The notes under the pieces were generated by a model. The model saw only the letters and a list, made by a program, of their open reading frames with translations. It was not told the DNA's origin and did no database searches. From the NCBI GenBank assembly GCA_900315595.1, contig OMZQ01000014.1, positions 1 to 45,480 of the forward strand: a stretch of 45,480 nucleotides of DNA, written 5' to 3'. Source of the DNA: an uncultured Eubacteriales bacterium (GTDB lineage: Bacteria; Bacillota; Clostridia; Oscillospirales; Oscillospiraceae). Below are positions 7,864 to 19,569 of this stretch, in pieces; position 1 is the stretch's first letter; the number at the start of each line of letters is the position of its first letter. The translations under genes and the position numbers were made by a program.

Positions 7864-9733
7864 TGTTTTTGTTCTGCTCCAGCCAGACCATGAGCACCGC
7901 TACGTCGGCGGGGCTGACGCCGGAGATGCGGCTCGCCTGACCGATGCTGACCGGGCGGATGCGGGCCAGCTTCTCGCGGGCCTCCGCCTTCAGAGCCGGG
8001 ATCGCCTCGTAGTCGATGTCCGCCGGGAGCCGGGTGTCCTCGGCTTTGCGGAACTCAGCCACCTGCTTTTCCTGGCGGGCAATGTAGCCCGCGTATTTGA
8101 CCGTGATCTCCACCTGTTCCTGCACGGCGGGGGGCAGATCGGGGCGGTCCGGGTCGAAGGGGGCCAGATCTGCGTAGCTGAGCTGGGGTCTGCGCAGCAG
8201 GTCCGCCAGCCGCGCCGAGGTCTCCACGGGCTCGGAGCCCCGGGCCGCCAGCATCGCGTTCAGTTCATCGCTCGCAGCCGCGCCGCAGTGCTCCAAACGC
8301 CTGACCTCGCGGTCCACGGCGGCGTATTTTTCCCGGACGGCTTCGTACTGCGCCTGCGGGATCAGACCGATCCGGTATCCGATCTCGGTCAGCCGCCCGT
8401 CTGCGTTGTCCTGTCGGTGGAGCAGGCGGTATTCGCTGCGCGAGGTCATGATGCGGTAGGGCTCCTCGGTCCCCTTCGTCACCAGATCGTCGATCAGCGT
8501 TCCGACGTAGCCGTCCGAGCGCCGCAGGATCATCGGCGGCTCGCCCTTGAGCTTCAAGGCTGCGTTCACGCCCGCCACGAAGCCCTGCACCGCCGCTTCC
8601 TCATAGCCCGAGGACCCGTTGAACTGGCCCGCGCCGTAGAGCCCGGCGATTTTTTTGCACTCCAGCGTGGGCAGAAGCTCGGTGGGGTCCACGCAGTCAT
8701 ATTCGATGGCATAGGCCGGGCGCATCATCTCGGCGTGCTCCAGCCCGGCGACGGAGTGGAGCATGGCAAGCTGGACGTCCTCGGGCAGGGAGGAGGAGAG
8801 GCCCTGCAGATACAGCTCCTCGGTGTTCAGACCGCAGGGCTCCACAAAGAGCTGATGCCGGTTCTTGTCCGCGAAGCGGACGATCTTTGTTTCAATGGAG
8901 GGACAGTAGCGCGGCCCGACGCCGGAGATCGTTCCGCTGTAGAGCGGGCTGCGATCCAGATTCTCGCGGATGATCCGGTGCGTCTCCTCGTTCGTCCAGG
9001 TCAGATAACAGACCGCGCGGTTTTCCGGCGGCGTCCGGGTAGAGAAGGAGAAGGGGATCACGGCTTCGTCCCCCGGCTGAAGCTCCATCCTGGAGAAATC
9101 CACGCTCCGGGCGTTGACGCGGGGCGGGGTCCCGGTCTTGAAGCGGCGCAGGGTCAGGCCGAGCGAGCGCAGACAGTCGGAGAGTCCCTCAGCGGCGTGC
9201 ATGCCGTCCGGCCCGGAGCGCTCCACCTGTTCGCCGGTGATCACCGTGCTGTCCAGATAGGTCCCCGTGGCGATCACAACGGCCTTCACGCCGTAGACCG
9301 CTCCAAGCCGCGTCGTCACGGAGCAGACCGCCCCGTCCCGCGTCTCCACGGAGACCACCATCGCCTGCTTGAGATCCAGATTCTCCTGCAACTCAAGGAC
9401 GTGCTTCATATACTCCTGGTATTTCCGCCGGTCCGCCTGGGCGCGCAGGGAGTGGACCGCCGGGCCTTTTCCGCGGTTGAGCATCCGGTACTGGATGCAG
9501 CAGGCGTCTGCGGCCCGGCCCATCTGCCCGCCGAGGGCATCCAGCTCGCGGACCAGATGCCCCTTTCCGGTCCCGCCGATGGCGGGGTTGCAGGGCATAT
9601 TGCCCACGGCGTCCAGATTGATCGTAAAGACGACGGTTTTCAGTCCGAGCCGGGCGGACGCAAGCGCGGCCTCGATGCCCGCGTGTCCCGCGCCGATGAC
9701 GGCGACGTCGTAGTCGCCCGCATGATAGGTCAT
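7856..9733 (-). CDS. mnmG: tRNA uridine 5-carboxymethylaminomethyl modification enzyme MnmG
   Basis: FAD enzyme that works with MnmE to modify the wobble uridine (position 34) of certain tRNAs. The 625-residue protein starts [21 protein letters not shown], with the dinucleotide-binding GAGHAG at 14-19, and contains the family signature [22 protein letters not shown] near residues 54-75. It also has the GTPPRVN segment and a C-terminal helical domain ([13 protein letters not shown]), which contacts MnmE and tRNA. Length is normal. mnmE is not next to it here. Confidence 0.97.
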   Translation of the reverse strand: MTYHAGDYDVAVIGAGHAGIEAALASARLGLKTVVFTINLDAVGNMPCNPAIGGTGKGHLVRELDALGGQMGRAADACCIQYRMLNRGKGPAVHSLRAQADRRKYQEYMKHVLELQENLDLKQAMVVSVETRDGAVCSVTTRLGAVYGVKAVVIATGTYLDSTVITGEQVERSGPDGMHAAEGLSDCLRSLGLTLRRFKTGTPPRVNARSVDFSRMELQPGDEAVIPFSFSTRTPPENRAVCYLTWTNEETHRIIRENLDRSPLYSGTISGVGPRYCPSIETKIVRFADKNRHQLFVEPCGLNTEELYLQGLSSSLPEDVQLAMLHSVAGLEHAEMMRPAYAIEYDCVDPTELLPTLECKKIAGLYGAGQFNGSSGYEEAAVQGFVAGVNAALKLKGEPPMILRRSDGYVGTLIDDLVTKGTEEPYRIMTSRSEYRLLHRQDNADGRLTEIGYRIGLIPQAQYEAVREKYAAVDREVRRLEHCGAAASDELNAMLAARGSEPVETSARLADLLRRPQLSYADLAPFDPDRPDLPPAVQEQVEITVKYAGYIARQEKQVAEFRKAEDTRLPADIDYEAIPALKAEAREKLARIRPVSIGQASRISGVSPADVAVLMVWLEQNKNRQ

Positions 9734-9775
9734 AAGCTTCTTCTTTCCTCCGGCCCTGCCGGATGCATTTTCTAT

Positions 9776-9804
9776 ATTATAACGGATTCATGGACGATTG
9801 GCAA
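9776..9804 (-). promoter_or_regulatory. sigma-A promoter of mnmG
   Basis: On the minus strand TTGCCA (9804-9799), 17-base spacer, TATAAT (9781-9776). It lies 43 bases before the mnmG start. No equally good promoter is seen for the lipoprotein gene that diverges from it. Confidence 0.8.
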
Positions 9805-9886
9805 TGAAAAAATCATTTTCAGGCTTAAGTCTGGGATAAGGTTTGTCCCGTAAGATGTGCTCAATCAATCAAAGGAGATGCGTATC

Positions 9887-11611
9887 ATGAAAAAATGGAA
9901 TCTGATGATCGCCCTGCTTCTGGCGGTGTTGCTGACCTTCTCCGCCTGCACCCAGGGAACCGGGAGCACGGCCTCCTCCGCCGGCGCGGACGACTCCGTT
10001 GCTGTCACCGTCAATGAGGCCGACTATTTCTCCGACCGGGATCGTTCCGGCGCCTGGGACGAGAGCAAGGCCGTTTCGATCACCCTCAATGGCAATTCCG
10101 CCGCCTGCGACGGCAGCGGGGTCGAGATCGACGGCTCCGTCGTCACCATCACCGCCGAGGGCGTCTACGTTCTGTCCGGCACGCTGGACGACGGCTGCAT
10201 CGTCGTCAACGCGACCAAGGACGAGAAGGTCCAGCTCGTCCTGGACGGCGTGACGATCACCTCCTCCGGCTTTGCGCCGATCTACGTTAAGCAGGCGGAT
10301 AAGGTCTTCGTCACCCTCGCAGACGGCTCGCTCAATACCCTGACCAACGGCGGGAGCTTCACCGCCATCGACGAAAACGACGTGGACGCGGTGATCTTCT
10401 CCAAGGACGATCTGACCCTCAACAGAACGGGCAGCCTGATCGTCAATTCGCCCGCCGGTCACGGTGTCGTCGGCAAGGACGAGGTCACGATCACCGGCGG
10501 CAGCTACGAGATCACCGCGGCCAAAACCGCGATCTCCGCCAACGACGTCCTCGCCGTGGCGGACGGAGCCTTCCAGCTCACTGCAGGGACCAACGGTATG
10601 CGGGCGAAGAACGACGACGCCAGCCTCGGCAATATCTACCTTGCAGGCGGCTCCTTCAAGGTGACAGCCGACGGCGACGGAATCTCTGCCACCGGCACGC
10701 TGACCGTGGCGGGCGGCTCGTTCACCGTGATCTCCGGCGCCTCCGGCAGCGATTCCTCTGCAAGCCAGAAGGGCCTCAAGTCCGGCGGAACGCTGACGGT
10801 CTCGGACGGCACGATCTGGGTCGTCAGCACGGACGACGCGATCCATAGCGATAGCAGCGTTACGATCGCAAACGGGACTCTGAACCTCTCCTCCGGCGAC
10901 GACGGCATCCACGCCGACGAGACTGTGACGATCTCCGGCGGCAGCATCGTCATCAACAAGAGCTATGAGGGCATCGAGGGCCTGGTCATCCGCATTTCCG
11001 GCGGCGAGATCGACCTGGCTGCCTCTGACGACGGCCTGAACGCGGGCGGCGGAGCCGATTCCAGCGGCTTCGGCGGCTGGGGCGGCGACTCCTTCGACGA
11101 GAACAGCAGCGCCAGCCTTGAGATCTCCGGCGGCGTGCTCCGCGTCAACGCGGACGGCGACGGCCTCGACTCCAACGGCAGCTTCACCCTCTCGGGCGGC
11201 GAGGTTTACGTCTCCGGTCCGACCAACGACGGCAACGGCGCGCTGGACTACAGCAGCGGAACCGTCATCGGCGGCAGCCTGGTCGCCACCGGCTCCGGCG
11301 GCATGGCGCTGAACTTCAACTCCGCCACGCAGGGCGCGATCCTGCTTTCCGTCGGCACGCAGGCCGCCGGCAGCACCGTGACCCTGACCGATGAAAGCGG
11401 GAGCGTGATCCTGACCTACACGGCGGAAAAGGCCTTCAACGCGGTCAACCTGACCAGCCCCGCGCTGCTCCAGGGCGGGACCTATACCGTCACGGCGGGC
11501 ACTTACAGCGAAACGCTCACCCTGAGCGAGCTGCTCTACGGCTCCGCCGCCGGCATGGGCAGCAGAGGCGGCTTCGGCGGCAACATGGGCGGCGGCCGCG
11601 GCCATCCCTGA
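9887..11611 (+). CDS. Secreted carbohydrate-binding beta-helix lipoprotein (Cthe_2159-like)
   Basis: The 574-residue protein has a lipoprotein signal ending at C21 (LLTFSAC), a Ser/Thr/Ala linker, and then many short repeats such as VTISGGSIVI, LTVAGGSFTV, LEISGGVLRV and LTLSGGEVYV. This pattern is a right-handed parallel beta-helix like that of the Cthe_2159 family, whose founder binds cellulose and pectin-like acidic sugars with calcium. Many D-D-G/D-G-D turns (SDDGL, GDDGIH, ADGDGL) are possible calcium sites. No catalytic motif is seen. The C-terminus is Gly/Arg rich (GGFGGNMGGGRGHP). The ATG at 9887 is 9 bases after AAAGGAG; nearer ATG and GTG codons upstream are poorly spaced. Binding of plant polysaccharide is inference. 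Confidence 0.8.
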   Translation: MKKWNLMIALLLAVLLTFSACTQGTGSTASSAGADDSVAVTVNEADYFSDRDRSGAWDESKAVSITLNGNSAACDGSGVEIDGSVVTITAEGVYVLSGTLDDGCIVVNATKDEKVQLVLDGVTITSSGFAPIYVKQADKVFVTLADGSLNTLTNGGSFTAIDENDVDAVIFSKDDLTLNRTGSLIVNSPAGHGVVGKDEVTITGGSYEITAAKTAISANDVLAVADGAFQLTAGTNGMRAKNDDASLGNIYLAGGSFKVTADGDGISATGTLTVAGGSFTVISGASGSDSSASQKGLKSGGTLTVSDGTIWVVSTDDAIHSDSSVTIANGTLNLSSGDDGIHADETVTISGGSIVINKSYEGIEGLVIRISGGEIDLAASDDGLNAGGGADSSGFGGWGGDSFDENSSASLEISGGVLRVNADGDGLDSNGSFTLSGGEVYVSGPTNDGNGALDYSSGTVIGGSLVATGSGGMALNFNSATQGAILLSVGTQAAGSTVTLTDESGSVILTYTAEKAFNAVNLTSPALLQGGTYTVTAGTYSETLTLSELLYGSAAGMGSRGGFGGNMGGGRGHP

Positions 11612-11618
11612 GCCTTTT

Positions 11619-11674
11619 GGGTCGATCTGCTCCGGCGCAACAGACGCGCCGGAGCAGATCGACCCGGCTGTTTT
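11619..11674 (+). terminator. Terminator after the beta-helix lipoprotein gene
   Basis: Perfect 20-base arms (11619-11638 and 11646-11665) with a 7-base loop, followed by GGCTGTTTTC. The T-run is short but the stem is very stable. Confidence 0.8.
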
Positions 11675-11697
11675 CGCAAAAAAACAAAAAATAACTG

Positions 11698-11725
11698 TTG
11701 ACAAATTCAAATTCTATGCTATAAT
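11698..11725 (+). promoter_or_regulatory. sigma-A promoter of tRNA-Gly
   Basis: TTGACA (11698-11703) and TATAAT (11720-11725), spacer 16 bases, TGC before the -10 box. It ends 12 bases before the tRNA, so the primary transcript would have almost no leader. Confidence 0.85.
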
Positions 11726-11737
11726 TACAACCGTTCC

Positions 11738-11813
11738 GCGGGTGTAGCTCATCTGGTAGAGCGCGACCTTGCCAAGGTCGAGGTAGCGAGTTCGAGCCTC
11801 GTCACCCGCTCCA
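11738..11813 (+). tRNA. tRNA-Gly (anticodon GCC)
   Basis: Full cloverleaf: acceptor GCGGGTG/CACCCGC, D arm GCTC/GAGC, anticodon stem CGACC/GGTCG with loop TTGCCAA (anticodon GCC), T arm GCGAG-TTCGAGC-CTCGT. The CCA end is encoded (11811-11813). It reads glycine codons GGC and GGU, and GGC is abundant in the GC-rich genes here. Confidence 0.97.
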
Positions 11814-11820
11814 TGCAAAA

Positions 11821-11861
11821 CGCTTCTTTTGTCATCGGGCAGAAGAAGCGCTTTCTTTTTT
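11821..11861 (+). terminator. Terminator after tRNA-Gly
   Basis: CGCTTCTT (11821-11828) pairs with AAGAAGCG (11843-11850), then a T-rich stretch CTTTCTTTTTT. It makes the tRNA a single-gene unit. Confidence 0.8.
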
Positions 11862-11907
11862 GCGCCGTCCCTCAGCGCGATTTTTAACCTTTTTTTCCAT
11901 GAAACCC

Positions 11908-11936
11908 TTGCTTTTTTGTCGCGAGGCAGATATAAT
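11908..11936 (+). promoter_or_regulatory. sigma-A promoter of the ATP synthase operon
   Basis: TTGCTT (11908-11913), 17 bases, TATAAT (11931-11936). The leader of about 70 bases has an 8-bp hairpin (CTGATTCC 11957-11964 with GGGATCAG 11970-11977) with no T-run after it. It may stabilise the message. Confidence 0.75.
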
Positions 11937-12014
11937 ATATTGGTGGTAATTTGGGCCTGATTCCGTTGCGGGATCAGAGCTTACAAAATAATCGGCTTTC
12001 AGCGGGAGGCTGCC

Positions 12015-12278
12015 ATGCGCGGATTTGTCAAGGTGATGAGCTATCTGGCCTGGCTGACGCAGCTCGGGCTGACCGTCGCCGGCCCGCTCGTGGGCTTCAT
12101 CCTGCTTGCCGTTTGGCTCCACCGAAGCCGGGGCTGGGGCGGCTGGGTGATTCCGCTCGGAATCCTTCTGGGTCTGATGGGAGCGGTCGGCGGCCTGTAT
12201 TCCGGCTTCAAGACCCTCCACCGTCTCTCCGGTGAGGATGAACCGCCCGCATCAACGGGCTACAACGACCACGACTGA
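12015..12278 (+). CDS. atpZ: AtpZ/AtpI-family small membrane protein
   Basis: The 87-residue protein has two membrane helices (about 9-34 and 42-66) with WLTQLGLTVAGPLVGFILLAVWL and GGLYSGFKTLHRL, the shape of the AtpZ/putative F0F1-ATPase subunit family. In other bacteria AtpZ and AtpI help build the c-ring or take part in Mg2+ uptake. Here it is the first gene of the operon, behind GGGAGG. The C-terminus is acidic (EDEPPASTGYNDHD). Assignment rests on position and topology more than on a strong motif. Confidence 0.75.
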   Translation: MRGFVKVMSYLAWLTQLGLTVAGPLVGFILLAVWLHRSRGWGGWVIPLGILLGLMGAVGGLYSGFKTLHRLSGEDEPPASTGYNDHD

Positions 12279-12294
12279 GGCGACGAGGAACGAT

Positions 12295-12705
12295 ATGGAA
12301 CCATCCAAATCCAACGATATCCGGCAGACGCTCAGGGAGCTTCTGATCTATGCCGCCATGCAGCTTGTCTGCCTGGGGCTGACCTTCGGCGTCTTCGCCC
12401 TCTTGCATAAGCTGACCGGCAAGGTCCTGCTGGGCGGGGCCGTGGGCTGTCTGACGGCTGTCGGAAACTACGCCATGACAGCCGTCGGCGTCTTCCGCGC
12501 GGCGGACAAGGCGGAAGCCGGGGACGTCGCCGGCGCCCGGCGGGTCATCACGACCTCGCAGACGCTTCGCTATCTCGGCATGATCGCCATTCTGGTGATC
12601 GGTGCCAAGAGCGGGTACTGCGACGTGATCGCCATGCTGGTCCCCCTGCTTTTGTCCCGTATTTTGATCTACGCCGGCGAGCTGTTCCGCAGAAAGGAAG
12701 GTTGA
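12295..12705 (+). CDS. atpI: ATP synthase subunit I (AtpI-like)
   Basis: A 136-residue protein with four membrane helices, at about 13-35, 42-63, 81-100 and 103-124, between atpZ and atpB. AtpI proteins assist c-ring assembly. The start MEPSKSNDIRQ at 12295 is chosen because a GACGAGGAA box precedes it; the upstream in-frame ATG (12232) lies inside atpZ. GKVLLGGAVGCLTAVGNYAMT resembles the first hairpin of AtpI proteins. Confidence 0.75.
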   Translation: MEPSKSNDIRQTLRELLIYAAMQLVCLGLTFGVFALLHKLTGKVLLGGAVGCLTAVGNYAMTAVGVFRAADKAEAGDVAGARRVITTSQTLRYLGMIAILVIGAKSGYCDVIAMLVPLLLSRILIYAGELFRRKEG

Positions 12706-12709
12706 GCGC

Positions 12710-13807
12710 ATGGAAATTAACGGCCCGAAAATATTCTTTACGATCCCACTGTTTGGCGGCATCGCTGTCACGCAGACCCTTCTGACCTCCTTCCTGGTGA
12801 CGGTCATCCTCTGCGTCGGGGCCGTCCTGCTGGGCCGCAACCTGAAAAAGCGCCCCGGTAAGCGGCAGGTGCTGACGGAAAAGGCCGTCACGGTCATCAC
12901 CGGCATGGTCTCCGAGGCCATGGGTGCGCATAACGCCCACTGGACGCCCTTCATCGCCACGATCTTTCTCTCGTCTCTGCTCGGCACCTTCCTGGGCATG
13001 ACGGGCATTCTCCGTTCCTCCACCGCGGATATCAGCACGACGATGACCTGGGCCGTCGCGGTCAGCTTCATCTGCTGGTATCAGGCGATCAAGAACAACG
13101 GCTTCAAGGCCTGGCTCAAGGGCTTCACCGAGCCCATCGCCGTCATGACGCCGATGAATCTCATCTCCGAGATCGCACAGCCGGTCTCCCTGGCCTTCCG
13201 TCACTTCGGCAATATTGCGGGCGGCAGCGTCATCACGGCCCTGATCTATTGGGCCCTGGGCGGCGCGTCTGCGGCCCTCGTCAAGCTGGTCGCATCGAGC
13301 CATATCGCCGTGACGCTTGCCCTGCTGGCTGCCGGTCTGGTCCTGATCCTGGTCCTCTCCAGGCGGAAGGACGGCGGCAAGCGCCGCAAGCTCCCCGTTC
13401 TTGTCGGCGCGCTCTGCCTGGGCCTCGCCGGGCTGAGCGGAGTCGGCTTCCTCTGGGGTCTGACCGGAAAAGCCTACCCCGCGCTCCCTGCCGGCGTCTA
13501 CGGCGTCCTCTTCTTCGTCTGTCTGATCCTCCTGGTCGCCGGCCTGATCCTGGGTCTGGGCAGGGGAGGCAAGGGCCGGAAGACCCTCGGCTGGCTGCTG
13601 GCCGGACTGAGCTTCGCTGCTCTGGTCCTGATCTCGGACGGCCCGCTCGGCGTACCTCTGCTGACCCTTGGTCTGCCTGCCGTTTTGTCCCTTTACTTCG
13701 ACGTCTTCTCCGGCGTGATCCAGGCCTTCGTCTTCAGCCTGCTCACCATGATCTACATCTCCGGCAACTGCCCGCCGCCCGAGGAGGCCGCCAAGCCGGA
13801 GGCATGA
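12710..13807 (+). CDS. atpB: ATP synthase F0 subunit a with a large membrane insert
   Basis: Stator subunit that forms the ion half-channels beside the c-ring. The essential arginine is R164 in LAFRHFGN, followed by the helix GGSVITALIYWAL. The last helix has the conserved GVIQAFVFSLLTMIYIS (Q338). At 365 residues it is about 120 longer than usual (220-260). The extra part lies at about 186-310, between the Arg helix and the last helix. It holds four predicted membrane segments (about 200-217, 229-250, 262-283, 293-309) and basic links (SRRKDGGKRRK, GRGGKGRK). An even number of helices keeps the final helix in its normal orientation. Base composition does not change within the insert and the frame is open, so a sequencing error is unlikely. 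Confidence 0.93.
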   Translation: MEINGPKIFFTIPLFGGIAVTQTLLTSFLVTVILCVGAVLLGRNLKKRPGKRQVLTEKAVTVITGMVSEAMGAHNAHWTPFIATIFLSSLLGTFLGMTGILRSSTADISTTMTWAVAVSFICWYQAIKNNGFKAWLKGFTEPIAVMTPMNLISEIAQPVSLAFRHFGNIAGGSVITALIYWALGGASAALVKLVASSHIAVTLALLAAGLVLILVLSRRKDGGKRRKLPVLVGALCLGLAGLSGVGFLWGLTGKAYPALPAGVYGVLFFVCLILLVAGLILGLGRGGKGRKTLGWLLAGLSFAALVLISDGPLGVPLLTLGLPAVLSLYFDVFSGVIQAFVFSLLTMIYISGNCPPPEEAAKPEA

Positions 13808-13880
13808 ACCCCGTGACGCTTTGGTAACAACCGTAACGATAGAAACAACCACCCAATCACACAATTAGGAGGAAAACACA

Positions 13881-14126
13881 ATGGAACTCACTCAAGCGAT
13901 CGTCAAGGCAGCCTGCGCGCTCGGCGCCGGCCTCTGCATGGGCATCGGCGCGATCGGCCCCGCCATCGGCGAAGGCAACGCCGTCGGCAAGGCCCTCGAG
14001 GGCATGGCCCGTCAGCCGGAATCCACCAGCAACCTGCGTACCAACATGCTCGTCGGCTGCGCCGTTGCCGAGACCACCGGCATCTACTCCCTGGTCATTG
14101 CGCTGCTGCTCCTGTTCGTGTTCTGA
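13881..14126 (+). CDS. atpE: ATP synthase F0 subunit c (predicted Na+ binding)
   Basis: Two-helix hairpin that oligomerises into the rotor ring. The 81 residues carry GPAIGEGNAVGKALEGMARQPE, including the RQP loop, and AVAETTGIYSLVIALLLL. The ion-binding carboxylate is E64, with T65 and Y69 placed as in Na+-binding c subunits. Helix 1 has E31 where the Ilyobacter Na+ ring has Gln, giving a two-carboxylate site like that described for Fusobacterium nucleatum. AGGAGG lies 8 bases before the start. The 73-base gap after atpB contains no terminator. Confidence 0.96.
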   Translation: MELTQAIVKAACALGAGLCMGIGAIGPAIGEGNAVGKALEGMARQPESTSNLRTNMLVGCAVAETTGIYSLVIALLLLFVF

Positions 14127-14177
14127 TGGAGCCTTCCGAAGCCGCAAGATCCGCAATAGGAAGGGAGGAATTCGCCC

Positions 14178-14684
14178 ATGTCGGGGTTTGAAAGCTTTAT
14201 CGGTTTTAATCCCTGGACTGCCCTGTTCACGCTGCTGAACATGGTGCTCACGTTTCTGATCCTGAAAAAATTCCTGTTCAAGCCCGTGAACAAGATGATC
14301 GACGACCGCCAGAAGGAGATCGACGACCTCTATGCCGGCGCCGAACAGGCCCAAGCCGAGGCCAAACGCATCCAGGCGGACTATGACCGGCGGATTGCCC
14401 AGGCCGAGCAGACCTCCGCAGAGCTGATCTCCTCCGCCAAGCAGGAGGCGACCCGCCGCGGCGACGAAATCGTGCGTCAGGCCAAGGCCGACGCCGACGC
14501 GCTGCGCGCGAAGGCCGTAAGCGACGCCGCCCTGGAAAAGAAAAAGGCCGTCAATGACGCGAAGGACGACATCTCGAAGATCGCTCTGGACATTGCCGAG
14601 AAGGTGGTGGGCAAGGAGCTCAACGGAGCCGATCACGATCGGCTGATCGAGGACTTCCTCCGCGACATGGGGGACTCGGTATGA
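14178..14684 (+). CDS. atpF: ATP synthase F0 subunit b
   Basis: Peripheral stalk subunit: one N-terminal membrane helix (about 12-31, WTALFTLLNMVLTFLILKKF) and a long charged coiled coil (about 40-150) that reaches F1. The 168 residues are typical. Its stop overlaps the atpH start by four bases (ATGA), so translation is coupled. Confidence 0.95.
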   Translation: MSGFESFIGFNPWTALFTLLNMVLTFLILKKFLFKPVNKMIDDRQKEIDDLYAGAEQAQAEAKRIQADYDRRIAQAEQTSAELISSAKQEATRRGDEIVRQAKADADALRAKAVSDAALEKKKAVNDAKDDISKIALDIAEKVVGKELNGADHDRLIEDFLRDMGDSV

Positions 14685-15220
14685 CGCAGACCGCCAAGAA
14701 CTACGCTGACGCGCTCTATGAGCTTGCCCGCGACGAGGGCCTGGACGAGCGGGTGATGCAGGAGCTGACCGGCGTCAACGCCCTGTTTGCCGCCAACCCG
14801 GATTACGTTCGCCTGCTCAGCGCCAGCAACGTCCGCCGGGAGGAGCAGCTTGCCGCTCTGGACGAAGCCTTTTCGGGCCGGGTCCACACCTACGTGTGCA
14901 GCTTCCTCAAGCTGCTCTGCGAGCGGCACCACATCCGGGAGCTGCCCAACTGCGCGCGCCGCTTCCGCCAGCGCTTTAACGCCGACCACGGCATTCTGGA
15001 GGCCTCCGCCGTCACCGCAAGGCCGCTCACGGACGCCCAGCGCGAGAAGCTGACTGCCCGCCTGGCCGGACTGACCGGCAAGCGCGTGGATCTGGAAAAC
15101 CGCGTGGACCCGACGGTTCTGGGCGGCATCCGGCTCGAATATGAGGGCATGGAATTGGACGGCACGGTTCGAGCCCGCCTGGACGGGCTGAAAAAGACGC
15201 TTTCCGACACCGCACTTTGA
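14681..15220 (+). CDS. atpH: ATP synthase F1 subunit delta
   Basis: Links the b stalk to the top of the alpha/beta hexamer. The 179 residues open with TQTAKNYADALYELA, the delta/OSCP N-terminal helix, and end with the conserved DPTVLGGIRLEYEGMELDGTVRARLDGLKK. Confidence 0.94.
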   Translation: MTQTAKNYADALYELARDEGLDERVMQELTGVNALFAANPDYVRLLSASNVRREEQLAALDEAFSGRVHTYVCSFLKLLCERHHIRELPNCARRFRQRFNADHGILEASAVTARPLTDAQREKLTARLAGLTGKRVDLENRVDPTVLGGIRLEYEGMELDGTVRARLDGLKKTLSDTAL

Positions 15221-15240
15221 AAGCAGAAAGCAGGTAAGCC

Positions 15241-16752
<1,512 letters not shown>

Positions 16753-16767
16753 GAGGAGGCATGAAAC

Positions 16768-17619
16768 ATGGCTGGCGTTTCCATGAAGGATATCAAGCTC
16801 CGCATCAAGAGCATGGAAAGCACCAAGCAGATCACCAAGGCCATGGAAATGGTTGCCGCCTCCAAGCTCCGCAGGGCGCAGGCGCGGATCCAGAACTCCC
16901 GCCCCTACTTTGAAATTCTCTACGATACGCTCAATACCATCGCCAACAACACCGAGGACTTTGCCTCGCCCTATTTGGAAGCCCGCCCGGTGCGGAAGAC
17001 CTGCTACATCGTCATCGCGGGCGACCGCGGTCTCGCGGGCGGCTACAACGGCAACGTTCTGAAGCTGGCCTGGGAGAAGATCGAAGGCACCTCCGCCTGC
17101 GTGGTTCCCATCGGCAAGAAATGCCTGGAGTTCTTCCAGCGCCGCGGGACCGAGATCCTCACCGACGTCTACGCCGAGGCGTCCGAGCTCCACGTGGGCG
17201 ACTGCTTCACGGCCTCCAAGATGATCAGCCGCGGCTTCCTGAACGGGGAGTACGACCGCGTCGAAATCATCTATACCCGCTTCATCTCCATGCTCTCCCA
17301 GACGCCCGATCAGCTCCGCCTGCTGCCGCTGGAATACACCCCGCAGCCCGGCGATACCCAGACCGACGCGCTGACCCTCTACGAGCCGGACAGCCTCACG
17401 GTCTTCGATACGATTATTCCGGAGTATCTGGGCGGCGTCCTCTACGGCGCCGTCTGCGAAAGCGTCACCTCCGAGCAGGGTGCGCGGCGCACCGCCATGG
17501 ATGCCGCCACGAAGAATGCGGAGGAGATGATCGGCAGCCTGAGCCTCAAGTATAACCGGGCCCGCCAGGGCGCCATCACTCAGGAGATCACCGAGATCGT
17601 CGCCGGCGCGGAGACGTAA
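16768..17619 (+). CDS. atpG: ATP synthase F1 subunit gamma
   Basis: Central rotor shaft. The 283 residues begin MAGVSMKDIKLRIKSMESTKQITKAMEMVAASKLRRAQ (the conserved N-terminal helix, residues 6-38) and contain GDRGLAGGYNGNV. The C-terminal helix SEQGARRTAMDAATKNAEEM is also typical. GAGGAGG precedes the ATG at 16768. Confidence 0.96.
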   Translation: MAGVSMKDIKLRIKSMESTKQITKAMEMVAASKLRRAQARIQNSRPYFEILYDTLNTIANNTEDFASPYLEARPVRKTCYIVIAGDRGLAGGYNGNVLKLAWEKIEGTSACVVPIGKKCLEFFQRRGTEILTDVYAEASELHVGDCFTASKMISRGFLNGEYDRVEIIYTRFISMLSQTPDQLRLLPLEYTPQPGDTQTDALTLYEPDSLTVFDTIIPEYLGGVLYGAVCESVTSEQGARRTAMDAATKNAEEMIGSLSLKYNRARQGAITQEITEIVAGAET

Positions 17620-19502
<1,883 letters not shown>

Positions 19503-19517
19503 CGGCTGCATAAACAC

Positions 19518-19564
19518 AGCGCCCCGCGTACCGCAATGCGGTACGCGGGGCGCTCGGCCGTTTT
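19518..19564. terminator. Terminator at the end of the ATP synthase operon
   Basis: Perfect 17-base arms (19518-19534 and 19538-19554) with a 3-base loop, followed by CGGCCGTTTT. It lies between converging genes and could also stop the flavodiiron gene, though with a poorer T-run (TGTGTTTAT) on that side. Confidence 0.85.
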
Positions 19565-19569
19565 CAGGC

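Noticed and set aside
7838..9853. 671-codon plus-strand frame opposite mnmG
   Set aside because: mnmG on the minus strand has full family motifs, and this frame starts in the heptamer repeat without a ribosome binding site.
12710..13807. Frameshift or gene fusion as explanation for the long subunit a
   Set aside because: The frame is continuous, both ends carry canonical subunit a parts, and base composition is even throughout.
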